Shown: piece after piece, positions 10,687-19,837 of the stretch
Position numbering within the stretch: position 1 is the stretch's first letter
Layout of the letters: each line of letters opens with the position of its first letter
NCBI RefSeq assembly: GCF_008831285.2
Contig: NC_045149.1
Span: 12,776,629 to 12,840,628 of the forward strand
DNA length: 64,000 nucleotides
Direction: 5' to 3'
Origin: Nymphaea colorata
Lineage: Eukaryota > Streptophyta > Magnoliopsida > Nymphaeales > Nymphaeaceae
The notes under the pieces: generated by a model
What the model saw: only the letters and a program-made list of their open reading frames with translations
Databases searched by the model: none
Told to the model about the DNA's origin: nothing
Program-made: the position numbers and the translations under genes

Positions 10687-11830
10687 CTATCTCTTCTTAC
10701 AAGTCCATTTGGGATCTCTCTGAGCCTCAGCAACAGTCCTGAGAGTCACAGCCAAAGAAAAAGATGAAACAAAATAATTGTATTCCTTGCTCAGTTTAGA
10801 ATATGACATGAAGTTACCAATAGGGTGTTGAGTACATGACTTGACACACTTTCTGAAAGCAATGAGTAATTCTTCACTTTCAGGCTCTGCCTGAGTACCT
10901 TCAACTGACATCTCTTGAGCACAATTTGGGTCATCTAGGAAAGGAATAGCATTAGGATTGGGAGTAGCATTCTTGTCACCAGAAGGCATCACTTCGTCAG
11001 CTTCATTAGTGGGTCCTGCCACAGGCAACCTCCACCTAAAGTAAACCTGCTCAAACAAACGGTCATGTCCCTCCTTATCTATAGTTGAACATCTATCATC
11101 CTTATTGTGCTCCAGAGGGTTAGTAACCTGAATCTCTTCCTTCTTGTATTCCAGAAAATCTATAAACTGAATCTCTTGATTGGGAGAATACTCTTCTCTC
11201 ATTATAGACCTCTCTCCCTGAAGAGAATTCTCACCAAAATAGGAAGCGTGTTTCAGGAAGGTGACATCTTTGGTAACATAGGCACGACCAGTCAAAGAGT
11301 CTCGATACTTATATCCTTTTTGAGTGAGGGAATAACCTAGAAAAATTTCCTTAATCAACCTTGGATCAAACTTTTTAATATTAGGACTGCAATTGTGAAT
11401 AAAACAGACACAGCCAAAAACTCTAGGTGGAAGAGAGAAAGGTTCACGACTCCTCGGTAATATAGAATGAGGCGTCTGCCCATTCAACACACGACTAGGC
11501 TTATGGTTAATTAGACACGCACTGGTCAACACAACATCCCCCCAACACTTTTTTGGAACATGACAATGAAAAAGAAGAGCTCGAGTCATATTCAATAATT
11601 GACGATTCTTTCGTTCAACAACTCCATTTTGAGGAGGAGTATAAATATAGGAAGTCTCATGAACAATTCCCCTTTCTCGAAAGAAGCTATCAACAGACTG
11701 ACACATATATTCACGAGCATTGTGAGACCGAAAGGTAACAGAGGTCCCAAATTGAGTTTCCACAAGAGCAATGAAAGTCTATGACATTAGGTACTTCACT
11801 ACAGTATTTGAATAAGTAAACAAAGGTGTT
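10687..11830 (-). pseudogene. copia-2 integrase, second catalytic Asp changed to His
   Basis: One long frame (11,763-10,687, 358 residues) covers the second half of the core and the C-terminal region. It reads SHNAREYMCQSV where SDNAREY is expected, PPQNGVVERKNRQLLN with the catalytic Glu, PSRVLNGQTPHSILP, FGCVCFIHNCSP and FLGYSLTQKGYKYR, then a charged linker. The first catalytic Asp (FIDDCSRNTFVYL) lies upstream in a different frame at about 11,840, so a frameshift splits the core. Length and order are normal for copia. Confidence 0.88.
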
Positions 11831-12110
11831 ACGAGAACAATCATCTATAAATGTGATAAAATACTGAAAACCATGATAAGAAGGAATTCCCGAAGACCCC
11901 CCATCAGAATGAATCAAGGCAAACACCTCATTAGAATGATGGATAGAAACAGAGTATGAAGCCCTAACATGTTTAGCCAGGTGACAGACATCACAAAACA
12001 CCATAGTCATATCTAACCTAGAACATAAATCAGGAAACAACTGTCTAAGAATTCCAAAAAGAAGGTATTCAAGGCGCTCATGCCAACGCAGTATCAACTA
12101 AAGGGAGTCC
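11831..12110 (-). pseudogene. copia-2 pre-integrase zinc region and start of integrase core
   Basis: The minus-strand frame 12,097-11,711 carries WHERLEYLLF (the His pair of the HHCC zinc domain is partly kept, normally WH.RLGH), then FCDVCHLAKHVR with the Cys pair. An HSDGGSSGIPSYHG stretch (normally HSDVWGP) and YFITFIDDCSRNTF follow, with the first catalytic Asp. Copia-1 lacks the zinc part altogether. Confidence 0.8.
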
Positions 12111-12192
12111 TCCCTACTTTTCTTTGTTTGTTGGAGGCCATCATGAGAGCTGTAGCGGCATGCATAGGTAAACGATATACCTCTTTTCCTAG

Positions 12193-12522
12193 TCACCAAG
12201 TCCTGCAGAACACAACAATCAACAAAAAAATAAGTTTGCAATTCAACTCTTTGGTAATCTTGCTAACTGATAAGAGGTGCAAGGGAAGATGAGGAACATG
12301 TAGAGCGTTATGAACTAAGAACTTGTTCAAAAGTGAGATACTTCCTTTTCCGGCCACAGAAATAAAGAAACCATTTGCAAGAGACATATGTTCATTTCCT
12401 GACGAAAGCTTATACCCATGAAAGACCTTAGGATCGCCAGTCATGTGGTGGGTAGCCCTACTGTCAACAATCCACTCTCCCATATAAGAAATCTGCACGG
12501 GTATAAGAGCAGCTGCAGACAT
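12193..12522 (-). pseudogene. copia-2 protease, active-site Gly changed
   Basis: The frame reads WIVDSRATHHMTG, the plant copia aspartic protease signature (normally WIVDSGATHHMTG). It continues with AGKGSISL, NALHVPHLPLHLLSVSKI and LNCKLIF. The Gly of the D-S-G-A triad is Arg, which should abolish activity. Upstream the frame enters the GC-rich leader without any gag zinc knuckle, which defines the gag deletion. Confidence 0.85.
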
Positions 12523-13500
12523 GAGCTATGCACGGCAGAGCTCCACAACCAATCACGACCAGAAAGTGAGAGGCAATGTTGATCAATCGGACAGTGGCCA
12601 GTCACTGCTGAAATAAGGACAGGAAGGCTACTTGGATCGGGCAAAACCGGACGCCAGCCAAAGGAAAGAAAAAGGGTCAAGCGATGCCGAAACTTCACGG
12701 CAGCGCTAACCAGAACAGGTGGCACAAGGCAGCGATGCTGGGTGGCAAAGGGTTCACGAACGATGCACAAACCTCACAACAAAGGCAGAGGAAGCTCAGG
12801 CGACGACAGATGCTGAGCGACAACACCCCACGAACGATGGCAGAGAACAAGCGATCGTGGGAGAGGTGACAACCTGGCCAGAGTCCAAGCGGCGGTGCAG
12901 AAACCCGGTGGAGAGAGCAGCGGCACGGTCAAGCGATGCTAGGATTCCACAACAAACCAGAAAGAGTCGAGAGGGGAAAGAGCAGTGGCAGCTGGCAAGC
13001 AAATGACAGCCTCCACAGGAAACACTGACGACGCAGGGAGCAAGGGACAGTGCCGAAGAAGCAGGCGATCGACGGGGAGCAGAGCACGACACGACAGGCG
13101 GGCGACCCTCAGGCGGTCGATGGTAGGGCTCCACGGGGCAACACCGACTGCAATGGAACCGTTAGGTGTGAGAGCGTCGGACGAAAGAGAACATGGGCGA
13201 CAGCGTTGGGCGATGGAGCAGAGGACAGGGGCAACAACGTCGGGTGATGGAGAACATCGGGCGTGAGAGCGTCAGACGAGCAGCACGTCAGACAAAAAAC
13301 CAAGAGATGTCCGAACTTCACAGCGGTCAGCAGAGAGGAGAGGGCGGCACAAAACGCGGCCGAAATTTCAGGGCAGTCAGCTGGAATGGGCGACAAGGAA
13401 TCCTCACCCAAACAGTGACGAGAGATATCCAGTGCAATCTGAATAGTGAAAAAAAAAAACACGAACCTTCCTCCCACACGAGCACAAAGAAAAAATGAGA
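12523..13500 (-). other. GC-rich leader of copia-2
   Basis: A GC- and CpG-rich stretch of about 1 kb between the PBS side and protease, matching the copia-1 leader in composition and at its PBS-proximal end. Frames on both strands (for example 12,796-13,134 minus and 12,719-13,006 plus) give Arg/Ser/Pro-rich products without domains, and I do not call them genes. Repeated ggcagagaacaagcg-like words suggest internal duplication. Confidence 0.55.
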
Positions 13501-13526
13501 ACCAAGCTTCAATACCATCTATTGGC

Positions 13527-13561
13527 TCCTGATACCATCTAAAAATAAACTCCTGATACCA
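13527..13561 (-). promoter_or_regulatory. copia-2 primer-binding site, duplicated with LTR edge
   Basis: The plus strand carries ctcctgataccatct followed by aaaaataaa, twice in tandem with a 24-bp period (starting at about 13,527 and 13,551). On the minus strand each copy reads LTR edge, then GATGGTATCAGGAG, which is a tRNA-Met type primer-binding site. The element therefore has two adjacent PBS copies, of which the outer one abuts the LTR. Confidence 0.75.
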
Positions 13562-13755
13562 TCTAAAAATAAAAACAAGAGAAGAACATGATGTAATGTG
13601 GAAAACCCCTCAATTAGAGGGAATAAACCACGGGTGAGGAGGACTGGTGCCCACTAAGGATCAGACAAACTCTCTCTTATACTTGCATTTTACCAACAAC
13701 ATTACAAAGCGGATCGGGTCCAGACCCAGACCCGAAACAACCAAACCCATCAACA
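13562..13755 (-). repeat. copia-2 5' LTR (194 bp)
   Basis: Aligns with 8,998-9,226 over its whole length apart from an internal gap of about 35 bp. Its left end is tctaaaaat where the other LTR has tgtagaaac, so the canonical TG has mutated to TC. Its right end cccatcaaca is canonical. Differences between the two LTRs indicate an insertion that is not recent. Confidence 0.85.
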
Positions 13756-13760
13756 GATCG

Positions 13761-14084
13761 GTTATGGTCATGATAAAAATTAGACACTTGTTACAGGAAT
13801 CCAATGCTTAATTTTGTTGCATTCTTGTCAATATATCAACATTCTTTTTCTACAAAAGTCTAGCAAGCGTTAAAATATTCTACCATAGAAGGTCCAATGG
13901 ATTATTGATCCTTCGTATGCTTGGATTTGCCACTCAGTTATTTAGATTCTCAAGCGAAATTTGGAGTCTTTCGAAACTAGGGGATCCAACTGCAAAGAGA
14001 CAAGTAGACTGATATGAGATTCCTTTTCTTTATTTCCAACCATTGTTTCATTTCACATAAAGAATCTACTCTCCCTCCAAAGTG

Positions 14085-14117
<33 letters not shown>

Positions 14118-15590
14118 TCTCTCTCTCTCTCTTTTGGGCCGAAGATAAGGGTTTCCTTCTCTAGCTGAGGGTGCCCTCTATCAACAGCCATCCTCTAGCT
14201 TTCTATCAACAACCATTGATAGATTAGACTCAATTTGGCTGGTGACTTTGTCGTCATCCATTGTCATTGGGTTGTTGCCTATGTGTTGACCCATTGCACA
14301 TCCATTGGAGATCGCCAAAAAGTCCCGCTGATGGGTCATAAGAGCCTTCTTCAGCCCCTTTGTAACCAGTACCACTAGTCCGCTAATGCCGCAACCATTG
14401 ACTCATCTCTCTCTCTCCTGTTCTTCAATGCTTTCTTCTCCGAATTTGTAACTCATTTTTCCTATCAACATTCATTTGTGATGGTCTAGGCATTTTCATT
14501 TGAAAATTTCTATTTGCATACTTTTATTTGGCCATTTTGATTGAAAATTTGTTCTTAACTTTTTTTTTGAATTAACTATTTTCTTATTAGTTATCGGATA
14601 AGCTACGAACATATTTTTACGGTTACGTAAACATATATGCTTATGTTTGAATAATGTGGATTGGCTATGAATGAAGCATTTCTAACCATTTACCTAGCAG
14701 AAAATGTCTTCTAAATGTATTTAACATCCACCAATTGTTGTAGTCACAATTGCTAACTTTTGTTTTATAGCATTAAATATTAAGACGCCATTTCATTTGG
14801 TAATTTGGATTATTTAATACATACTTGCACATCTACATATGTTGTGACAACATGATTAATGGATTGGAAATTTTTATACTATAAAAGGCCAGTTAAAAAA
14901 TTTATAGAATCAAGAGCTCAAAACAAAGAGCTTATGTGCATTAATTATAAAGAATGCAATTGTTTGATACTACCCTGTCTTAGGTGTGCACTTTCTATGC
15001 CTCTTTTTTTTTTTAAAAAAAAAATAGTAGTAGCGCAAGATTAGAGTAATTAAAACCATGCTGGTGGACAGCCAACATGTAAAATTGTTGTGGAAATCCC
15101 TTTTTTATTGTGAAAATATTAATTCAAATAATCCAATATCATTGTTGACCTTTACTTGTCAGAAAAATGATCCCAAATGAACAAGTATATATTGAAGCTA
15201 TATATGATTGTAAAACATGATCAAATCTCTACATTGGGATAAATCTTTTGCTATTTTTTTTTTTTTTTGTTGGAGATCTGCCTAGGGTTCTACATAGAAA
15301 GACAATGATTTTTCATTATATCAATTGAAATAATGTCCCTTCCTCCTTTCAACTAGTTGTCTTGTTCGACAAATGGATAGAGTAATGGTTGGAATCACCA
15401 ATACATTTCTGCTATGAATTGTGGGTGAGGACCACATTGGGTTTAGGTCAGGTTGCAAGCACAACCAAACCCACAACGTGTGACTAGAAGAACCGCTTGG
15501 CTTCGCTGTCTCCTGGTGGTCATATAAATCAAAATCTCCAACTATCTTATACCAACTTTACTCAGTTCTTATATTGCTGTGATCAAGTCC
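13761..15590. other. Unannotated region with microsatellites
   Basis: No gene recognised. It holds a (CT)n(CA)n(CT)n compound microsatellite at about 14,089-14,133, a second short CT run at 14,405-14,420, and poly(T)/poly(A) runs at about 15,005-15,025 and 15,257-15,271. The minus frame at 14,181-14,375 has no recognisable domain. Confidence 0.5.
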
Positions 15591-15599
15591 CTACTGAAT

Positions 15600-15815
15600 G
15601 TTGGTTATATTACCGTATATTAGAGTTTATCTCGGCTGAACTTGAATCTCCTGTTAATGCCTCTGAAATTTCTGATCCCAAAAGTTTTCTTTCGGATAAA
15701 CTTGGAATTGTAGTGAATATTGGTTATATTGCTAGACTTTAAATAGGCTGAACTGGAGTCTTCTGTTAACGCCTCTGAAGCCAAAAGTTTGCTTTTGGAT
15801 AGGTTTGAAAATGAA
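15600..15815 (+). repeat. Diverged tandem duplication, about 119-bp unit
   Basis: The unit from about 15,601 (ttggttatatt, ggctgaactt, gttaatgcctctgaa, ccaaaagttt, ggataaacttg) recurs from about 15,720 with the same order of blocks and small deletions. Its origin is unknown. Confidence 0.65.
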
Positions 15816-15879
15816 ATCCCATTTTAAAAAAGTTATATGTTTCTCTAAGAAAGTAAACTGATTTGTTGGTCAACTTCAT

Positions 15880-15985
15880 GGGGCATAGCACAACCGGGCC
15901 GCAATGCAACTCATACTTAAGCTATTCAAGGTCTGAATCCCATGGTTGCTGTCATGCTCCGGTGTGTTATTCCTCTGGTCTGCAA
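15880..15985 (+). mobile_element. tRNA-derived SINE-like sequence
   Basis: An A-box-like tagcacaaccggg (15,886-15,898) and a B-box-like ggtctgaatcc (15,930-15,940) lie about 31 bp apart, as in tRNA-derived Pol III promoters. The segment does not fold as a normal tRNA, and downstream sequence (catggttgctgtc) is reminiscent of plant SINEs. The 3' end is not clear, as it runs into the PAR1 duplication. No target duplication found. Confidence 0.5.
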
Positions 15986-16680
15986 CTAATAGCAAACATG
16001 ATACTTGAGTTGAATGATATATTATAGGGCCACCAAGGCCCTAAATCAAAGCAGAACAGCCTTGGAGGTTTTATGTCAAAAATGTTTTCTCTTTAAGTAA
16101 ACATTAAAAAAAAAACTAACCCACTGGCCAGTATTAGAACTCATGAACAAAGACAAGCTCATCTTAAATTGAACACAGTACTGTCCCAAACTATTAACAT
16201 AACATTCACGTGACTCCACACTTTAATATTTTATCAACTCCCACTTAAAAGGGGAAAATAAAAAAAGAAACATAGAACTTTCTTTTTGATAACGGCCTAC
16301 TGATGACTATTACAAGTACCATCACATGATCCACCAGATCGGACACCTATAAAGACTTCATGGGCTAAATTACTAAACTACATGTTGATGCTCTTGTATA
16401 ACATGGAACAAGCAGAGCATGCTGGTGCATGCGACCATCTGACCAAGGTAGGCTGAAGAAAGAAGGCCACAGCAGGTGCGGGTTCTGCAACCTCAACGAG
16501 CATGCTGGTGATGAACCAGCTCAACTGTTGCAAATGGCACGGCCTGGCCTGCGCTTTGGATCTCCACCACAGCACGACGGCCATTGGTCTCCCTCACACA
16601 GCTTCGGCAGGAATACACTTGTGTACATATCACAATAATGTCGAAGAAAAAGAAGTAAGGGGAAACAAATTCATGTAGGC
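15985..16680 (-). repeat. Duplicated 3' segment of the PAR1 gene (copy at 25,205-25,895)
   Basis: About 690 bp aligns with the last exon and 3' flank of the PAR1 gene, including gatacttgagttgaat, tggccagtat, gatgactattacaagtacc, tgtataacatgga and aaggggaaacaaattcat. The right-hand copy begins where a CACTA element ends (25,199), so the original homology may have been longer before that insertion. Exons 1 and 2 have no counterpart upstream of this copy. Confidence 0.88.
16451..16618 (-). pseudogene. PAR1 exon 3 pseudo-copy
   Basis: This matches exon 3 of the PAR1 gene (25,670-25,839), starting with sequence for VFLPKLCE. Three lesions are visible. The splice-acceptor AG is AA (16,620-16,619). 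A net 5-bp loss after the LCE codons shifts the frame. The stop codon TGA is changed. No exon 1 or 2 lies upstream at the expected spacing; that position is taken by transposon DNA. It is best read as a dead tandem duplicate of the gene 9.2 kb away. Confidence 0.85.
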
Positions 16681-16978
16681 TGGTGTGGGCAGTTGCCCAC
16701 ACCAGTCACTCAATGATTATTTAATTTCATATTTACATTTGATTTCCCCTTTGGATATGGAAATCTGTGAATGAGTGCCCCACTATTTTGTTTCGACTCC
16801 ACCACTGTATTTGACCAAGTCATCTCTTTCTATTGGTCACTGCTGATGCAGGAGTGAGCACCACCCAACCATGTACACATTGCCTAACAAAGGCAGATCA
16901 TTAAACACTACATGTCTTTTGTCAATCAAGAATAAGACAATGCGGGGACCTCCGCATCGAGTCACCTATGTGTGTGTC

Positions 16979-17025
<47 letters not shown>

Positions 17026-17554
17026 GTGCAAAAAGGTGCATTCATCCACCCATCTTCTCTTTCTTTCCTTTTAAGAAGGGTCAAGGAGATCATCAACATA
17101 TCTGCAGAACTGAAGTCCATGGTATTTCTTTCATATTATCAAAATTGATTCGTTTTCACATATGTATTCATGTCCAATTTTCTGTTTTTATAAGAAATCA
17201 GCGAAATAAATATTGAAGTGCATGCACATTAGAAGTACCAACACACTACAGGTACTGATAGCTTCGGCGATTTCAAGCGTGCACAATAAATTATCCATGA
17301 TATGTGTTCATTGTTTTATACGTTAAAGAAATGATATGTTTATAAAAACAACTCCCTTTTATAGTTGGGAGATAATGGACCAGAGCTGTCATGCGATGAA
17401 GTTTTCATTGCCACTTGATCCAGCCAAAATCAGAATTATTCTGACTTGGAGACTAATGAAGTTATTGTAGGTGTTTTACAGTTGCATTCGCTGAAGGCCA
17501 TACGTATGTATACACATTCTTTCTTTTCTTTTCCTTTTTTTTTGTGTTTGTTAG
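16681..17554. other. Transposon-like spacer and intron of CACTA-2 transposase gene
   Basis: It starts with the palindromic phrase gtgtgggcagttgcccacac, which recurs in similar form at about 39,446 and 46,013 and seems to mark a dispersed small element. No PAR1 exon is found. The right part (from about 17,230) probably belongs to the intron preceding the CACTA-2 exon, which has a pyrimidine tract and acceptor TTGTTAG at 17,554. The 5' end of CACTA-2 was not found. Confidence 0.4.
16969..17026 (+). repeat. (TG)n(AG)n compound microsatellite
   Basis: About 12 TG units followed by about 16 AG units. Confidence 0.95.
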
Positions 17555-17666
17555 GAACAACTCAAGATAAAGATGGCTCTCTTGCCTGAGGGAGCGATCA
17601 ATCAACTTAGAACTAGTGATGTGCTTTCTCAAGTAATTGAAGAGGATAAATATAAAACAGTGCACA
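17555..17666 (+). pseudogene. CACTA-2 transposase-associated gene, exon part upstream of the insertion
   Basis: After the acceptor at 17,554 the frame is open to the insertion point and reads EQLKIKMALLPEGAINQLRT, then SDVLSQVIEEDKY. This resembles the C-terminal region of plant Ptta/En/Spm transposase proteins, where a QIK...LPEG stretch precedes a D-x-L-x-x-V-L block and a V-R-G-x-G motif. The frame resumes at 23,699 with TLGLGVSASQFSDAG. Recognition is by motif memory, not by search. Alternative: an unrelated plant gene with a similar short motif. Confidence 0.55.
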
Positions 17667-18292
17667 TACTACAAGAAAAGAAGCCTTTACTAATGAACCT
17701 AGCGTGTTAGTAAAGACGTATACTAACACAAAGTTTGTGTTAGAAACATGTTACTAAAAGTCTCGCTACAAAAGCCTTCACTTACAAAACTATCATGCAT
17801 TAGTTAGTAACGAAATTTTGAGTCAATAGTAACAAAATTTGTGCGTTAGTAATGGACTATTACCAATGCAAAAGATGTGTTACTAATTTTTTAAGGTTTT
17901 TTTTTTAACTGCAGCTTCCCAAATGGGTGCCCTGTTTTTCAATACAACATGCTGAAAGCTGGATTGACATGTAAGACAATTTATTCTATAAGGAGAAGCT
18001 CCCAACTGTAATAGCTTGGTACATCGACTCATCAGATATTGTTAGAAATGGAGCAATTTATTTAGAATCCCACTTGCTTTTATCTGTTCAACAAGGAGGC
18101 TTTGACCCTTTGCAGTGCTTCAACTTCAAACCCAGTTTATGACGGTGTGCCTATCATCAGCTTATCTCATTGTCTGCACTTAAGGAGCTTGATCAATTGT
18201 TGAACAACATCCGCATTTTGAGATCGAATGAGAAATGTCAAAAATAGGGGGCTAACAGAAAGGCTACAAAGCTATATTTATACACCTAAAAG

Positions 18293-19379
18293 CAATGTTA
18301 TCACTGCTGTATCGTATCATGTATCGGTCGGGCCGACCTATACGCCGTATCATAACGTATCGTAAATGTATCGTAACGTATCGTAAAATTAATTTTTTAA
18401 TTTGTAAAAAATATTAAAAATTTATAAAAAATAGAAAAAAATCAGAAAAATTCTAAAAAAATCCGAAAAAACTAGTAAAAATAAGAAAAATTCAAGAAAA
18501 ATGTATTTAAAGGAACGTTCATCATTCATGTATATGAAGTATGACCTGTGAGCTATGCATATGAACAAGACATTCCAAAATAAGAAATCAAACATTCAAA
18601 AAACAAAATAACATACTAAACAACCTAAGAGTATTCAATTACATCACAATTCATAAGTTCAGAAGTCAAAACTCAGAACATATTGACATAGTTTTCAAAA
18701 CTCAAAACAAAAAGCATCGTCAATGGTGTTTAAAGCGAGAAATCCCTCCTGATATGATTTGCTTACAATAATTGCACTTAACTCTTAATCTATCTTTGGG
18801 ATTCACCCTTGTACACCACTGCCATGCAGGATCCGACATTATATCTTCACAAAACAAGTAAAAACATACAAATAAATGTAGGAAATAAGAGAAATGAACG
18901 ATTCAACGGCAAAAATGAGTTATTTTTTACCTTTTTGGTGTTAAAAACCAAAAAACCCTCTTTCTCCAAGCTTCCCACCGTCCCAAGACTCCCCACAACG
19001 AGAAATGAAGCTTCTTCACCGGCAAATCTTGATGCAATGGAGAAAATCTCTCCCTCCCACGTCCCTCGCAGTGTTGAGAAACAAGAAGAGAGAGAGAGAG
19101 GAGCGTCGGTTTGAGAATAAGAAGCAAAAAGGGGCCCGATGGCCCCTTTTTAAATTTTACTCCCGTATCGTGCGATACGGGGGTGTATCGCACGTATCGT
19201 GCGATACGGGGGTGTATCGCACGTATCGTGCGATACGCCCACCGTATCGCACGATACGTACGATACGCGTACGATACGGACGCGTATCGTATTTAATAAG
19301 TGTAACATATCGAAAACGTTGATACGGACGATACGTATCGTACGATACGCGTCCGTATCGTACGATACAGATAACATTG
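18293..19379. mobile_element. Non-autonomous hAT element (1,087 bp) with subterminal CGATACG arrays
   Basis: Perfect 10-bp terminal inverted repeats caatgttatc (18,293-18,302) and gataacattg (19,370-19,379) are flanked by a perfect 8-bp target duplication cctaaaag (18,285-18,292 and 19,380-19,387). An 8-bp duplication and a CA-start terminus are diagnostic of hAT. Both subterminal regions are packed with cgtatcg/cgatacg words in both orientations (18,309-18,375 and about 19,162-19,369), probable transposase-binding sites. The middle (18,780-19,130) may be captured DNA but shows no transposase. Overlapping open frames with VSYDTDAYRI-like repeats are artefacts of the array. The intact termini and duplication suggest a relatively young insertion. 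Confidence 0.93.
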
Positions 19380-19837
19380 CCTAAAAGGATTATTTTGCTT
19401 GCAAACATTTCCCAAGTCTACCATGCCTATAAAACACCTCTCAAACCTCAAGCTGCATAGATAATGTCAATTGGTGGTTGGGGAAAATCAAATAAGAAAC
19501 TTAATGCAAGTAATTAGCTTTCTAACTCAAATTCGTCAACTTGAATAGTATAAATCCACTTGCCTTGTCTTGTTACACCTTGGTAAGGAGGGGTATGATA
19601 CTCCCTGCAACATCATCAGGAAGGCTCATAACTAAGCAAATATTATGTAGGGTGAACTGGAGAATTGTATATGACATGAGACAGGTTAGGACATGGTGTC
19701 AGGGTTTAGCTCTTCAAGCAACAGGCTTTACTACTCGTTACAAGAACTCAACTTGATAAGGTGAATTTGATTGGTCTCCCAAGACAAATCAAGCCACAGC
19801 CATTTTTCCCTCTTTTGCCTCTCTTTTTTCCTCGACA

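Larger units (their letters stand above)
8998..13755 (-). mobile_element. Ty1/copia retrotransposon 2, both LTRs present, gag deleted
   Basis: A 4.76-kb minus-strand copia element. Plus-strand order is 3' LTR (8,998-9,226), polypurine tract, RNase H, RT, integrase, pre-integrase zinc region, protease, GC-rich leader, PBS, 5' LTR (13,562-13,755). The flanks gatca (8,993-8,997) and gatcg (13,756-13,760) match at 4 of 5 bases and are the likely target-site duplication. Gag is missing between leader and protease. The protease motif is DSRA instead of DSGA, and the second integrase Asp is His, so the element is dead. It resembles copia-1 in every shared part. Confidence 0.92.

Noticed and set aside
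12684-13498. Frames on both strands in the copia-2 GC-rich leader
   Set aside because: Several frames are open at the same time on both strands, the mark of biased composition rather than coding. They lie between the primer-binding site and protease.
16429-16702. Short frames on both strands at the left PAR1-like segment, considered as an intact gene
   Set aside because: Only exon 3 is present, its acceptor is lost and the frame is shifted. Called a pseudogene instead.
16778-16790. cactattttg as the missing 5' end of CACTA-2
   Set aside because: It matches the first seven bases of the expected terminus, but no subterminal repeats follow and the sequence belongs to another small dispersed element.
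19162-19369. CRISPR-like array of short repeats
   Set aside because: The cgtatcg words are 7-mers in both orientations with no regular spacer length, lie at the end of a hAT transposon, and the host is a plant.
18990-19408. Six overlapping frames with repeated SYDTDAYRI-like peptides
   Set aside because: They are all translations of the cgatacg array at the hAT end. Both strands and all frames look alike because the motif is palindromic.
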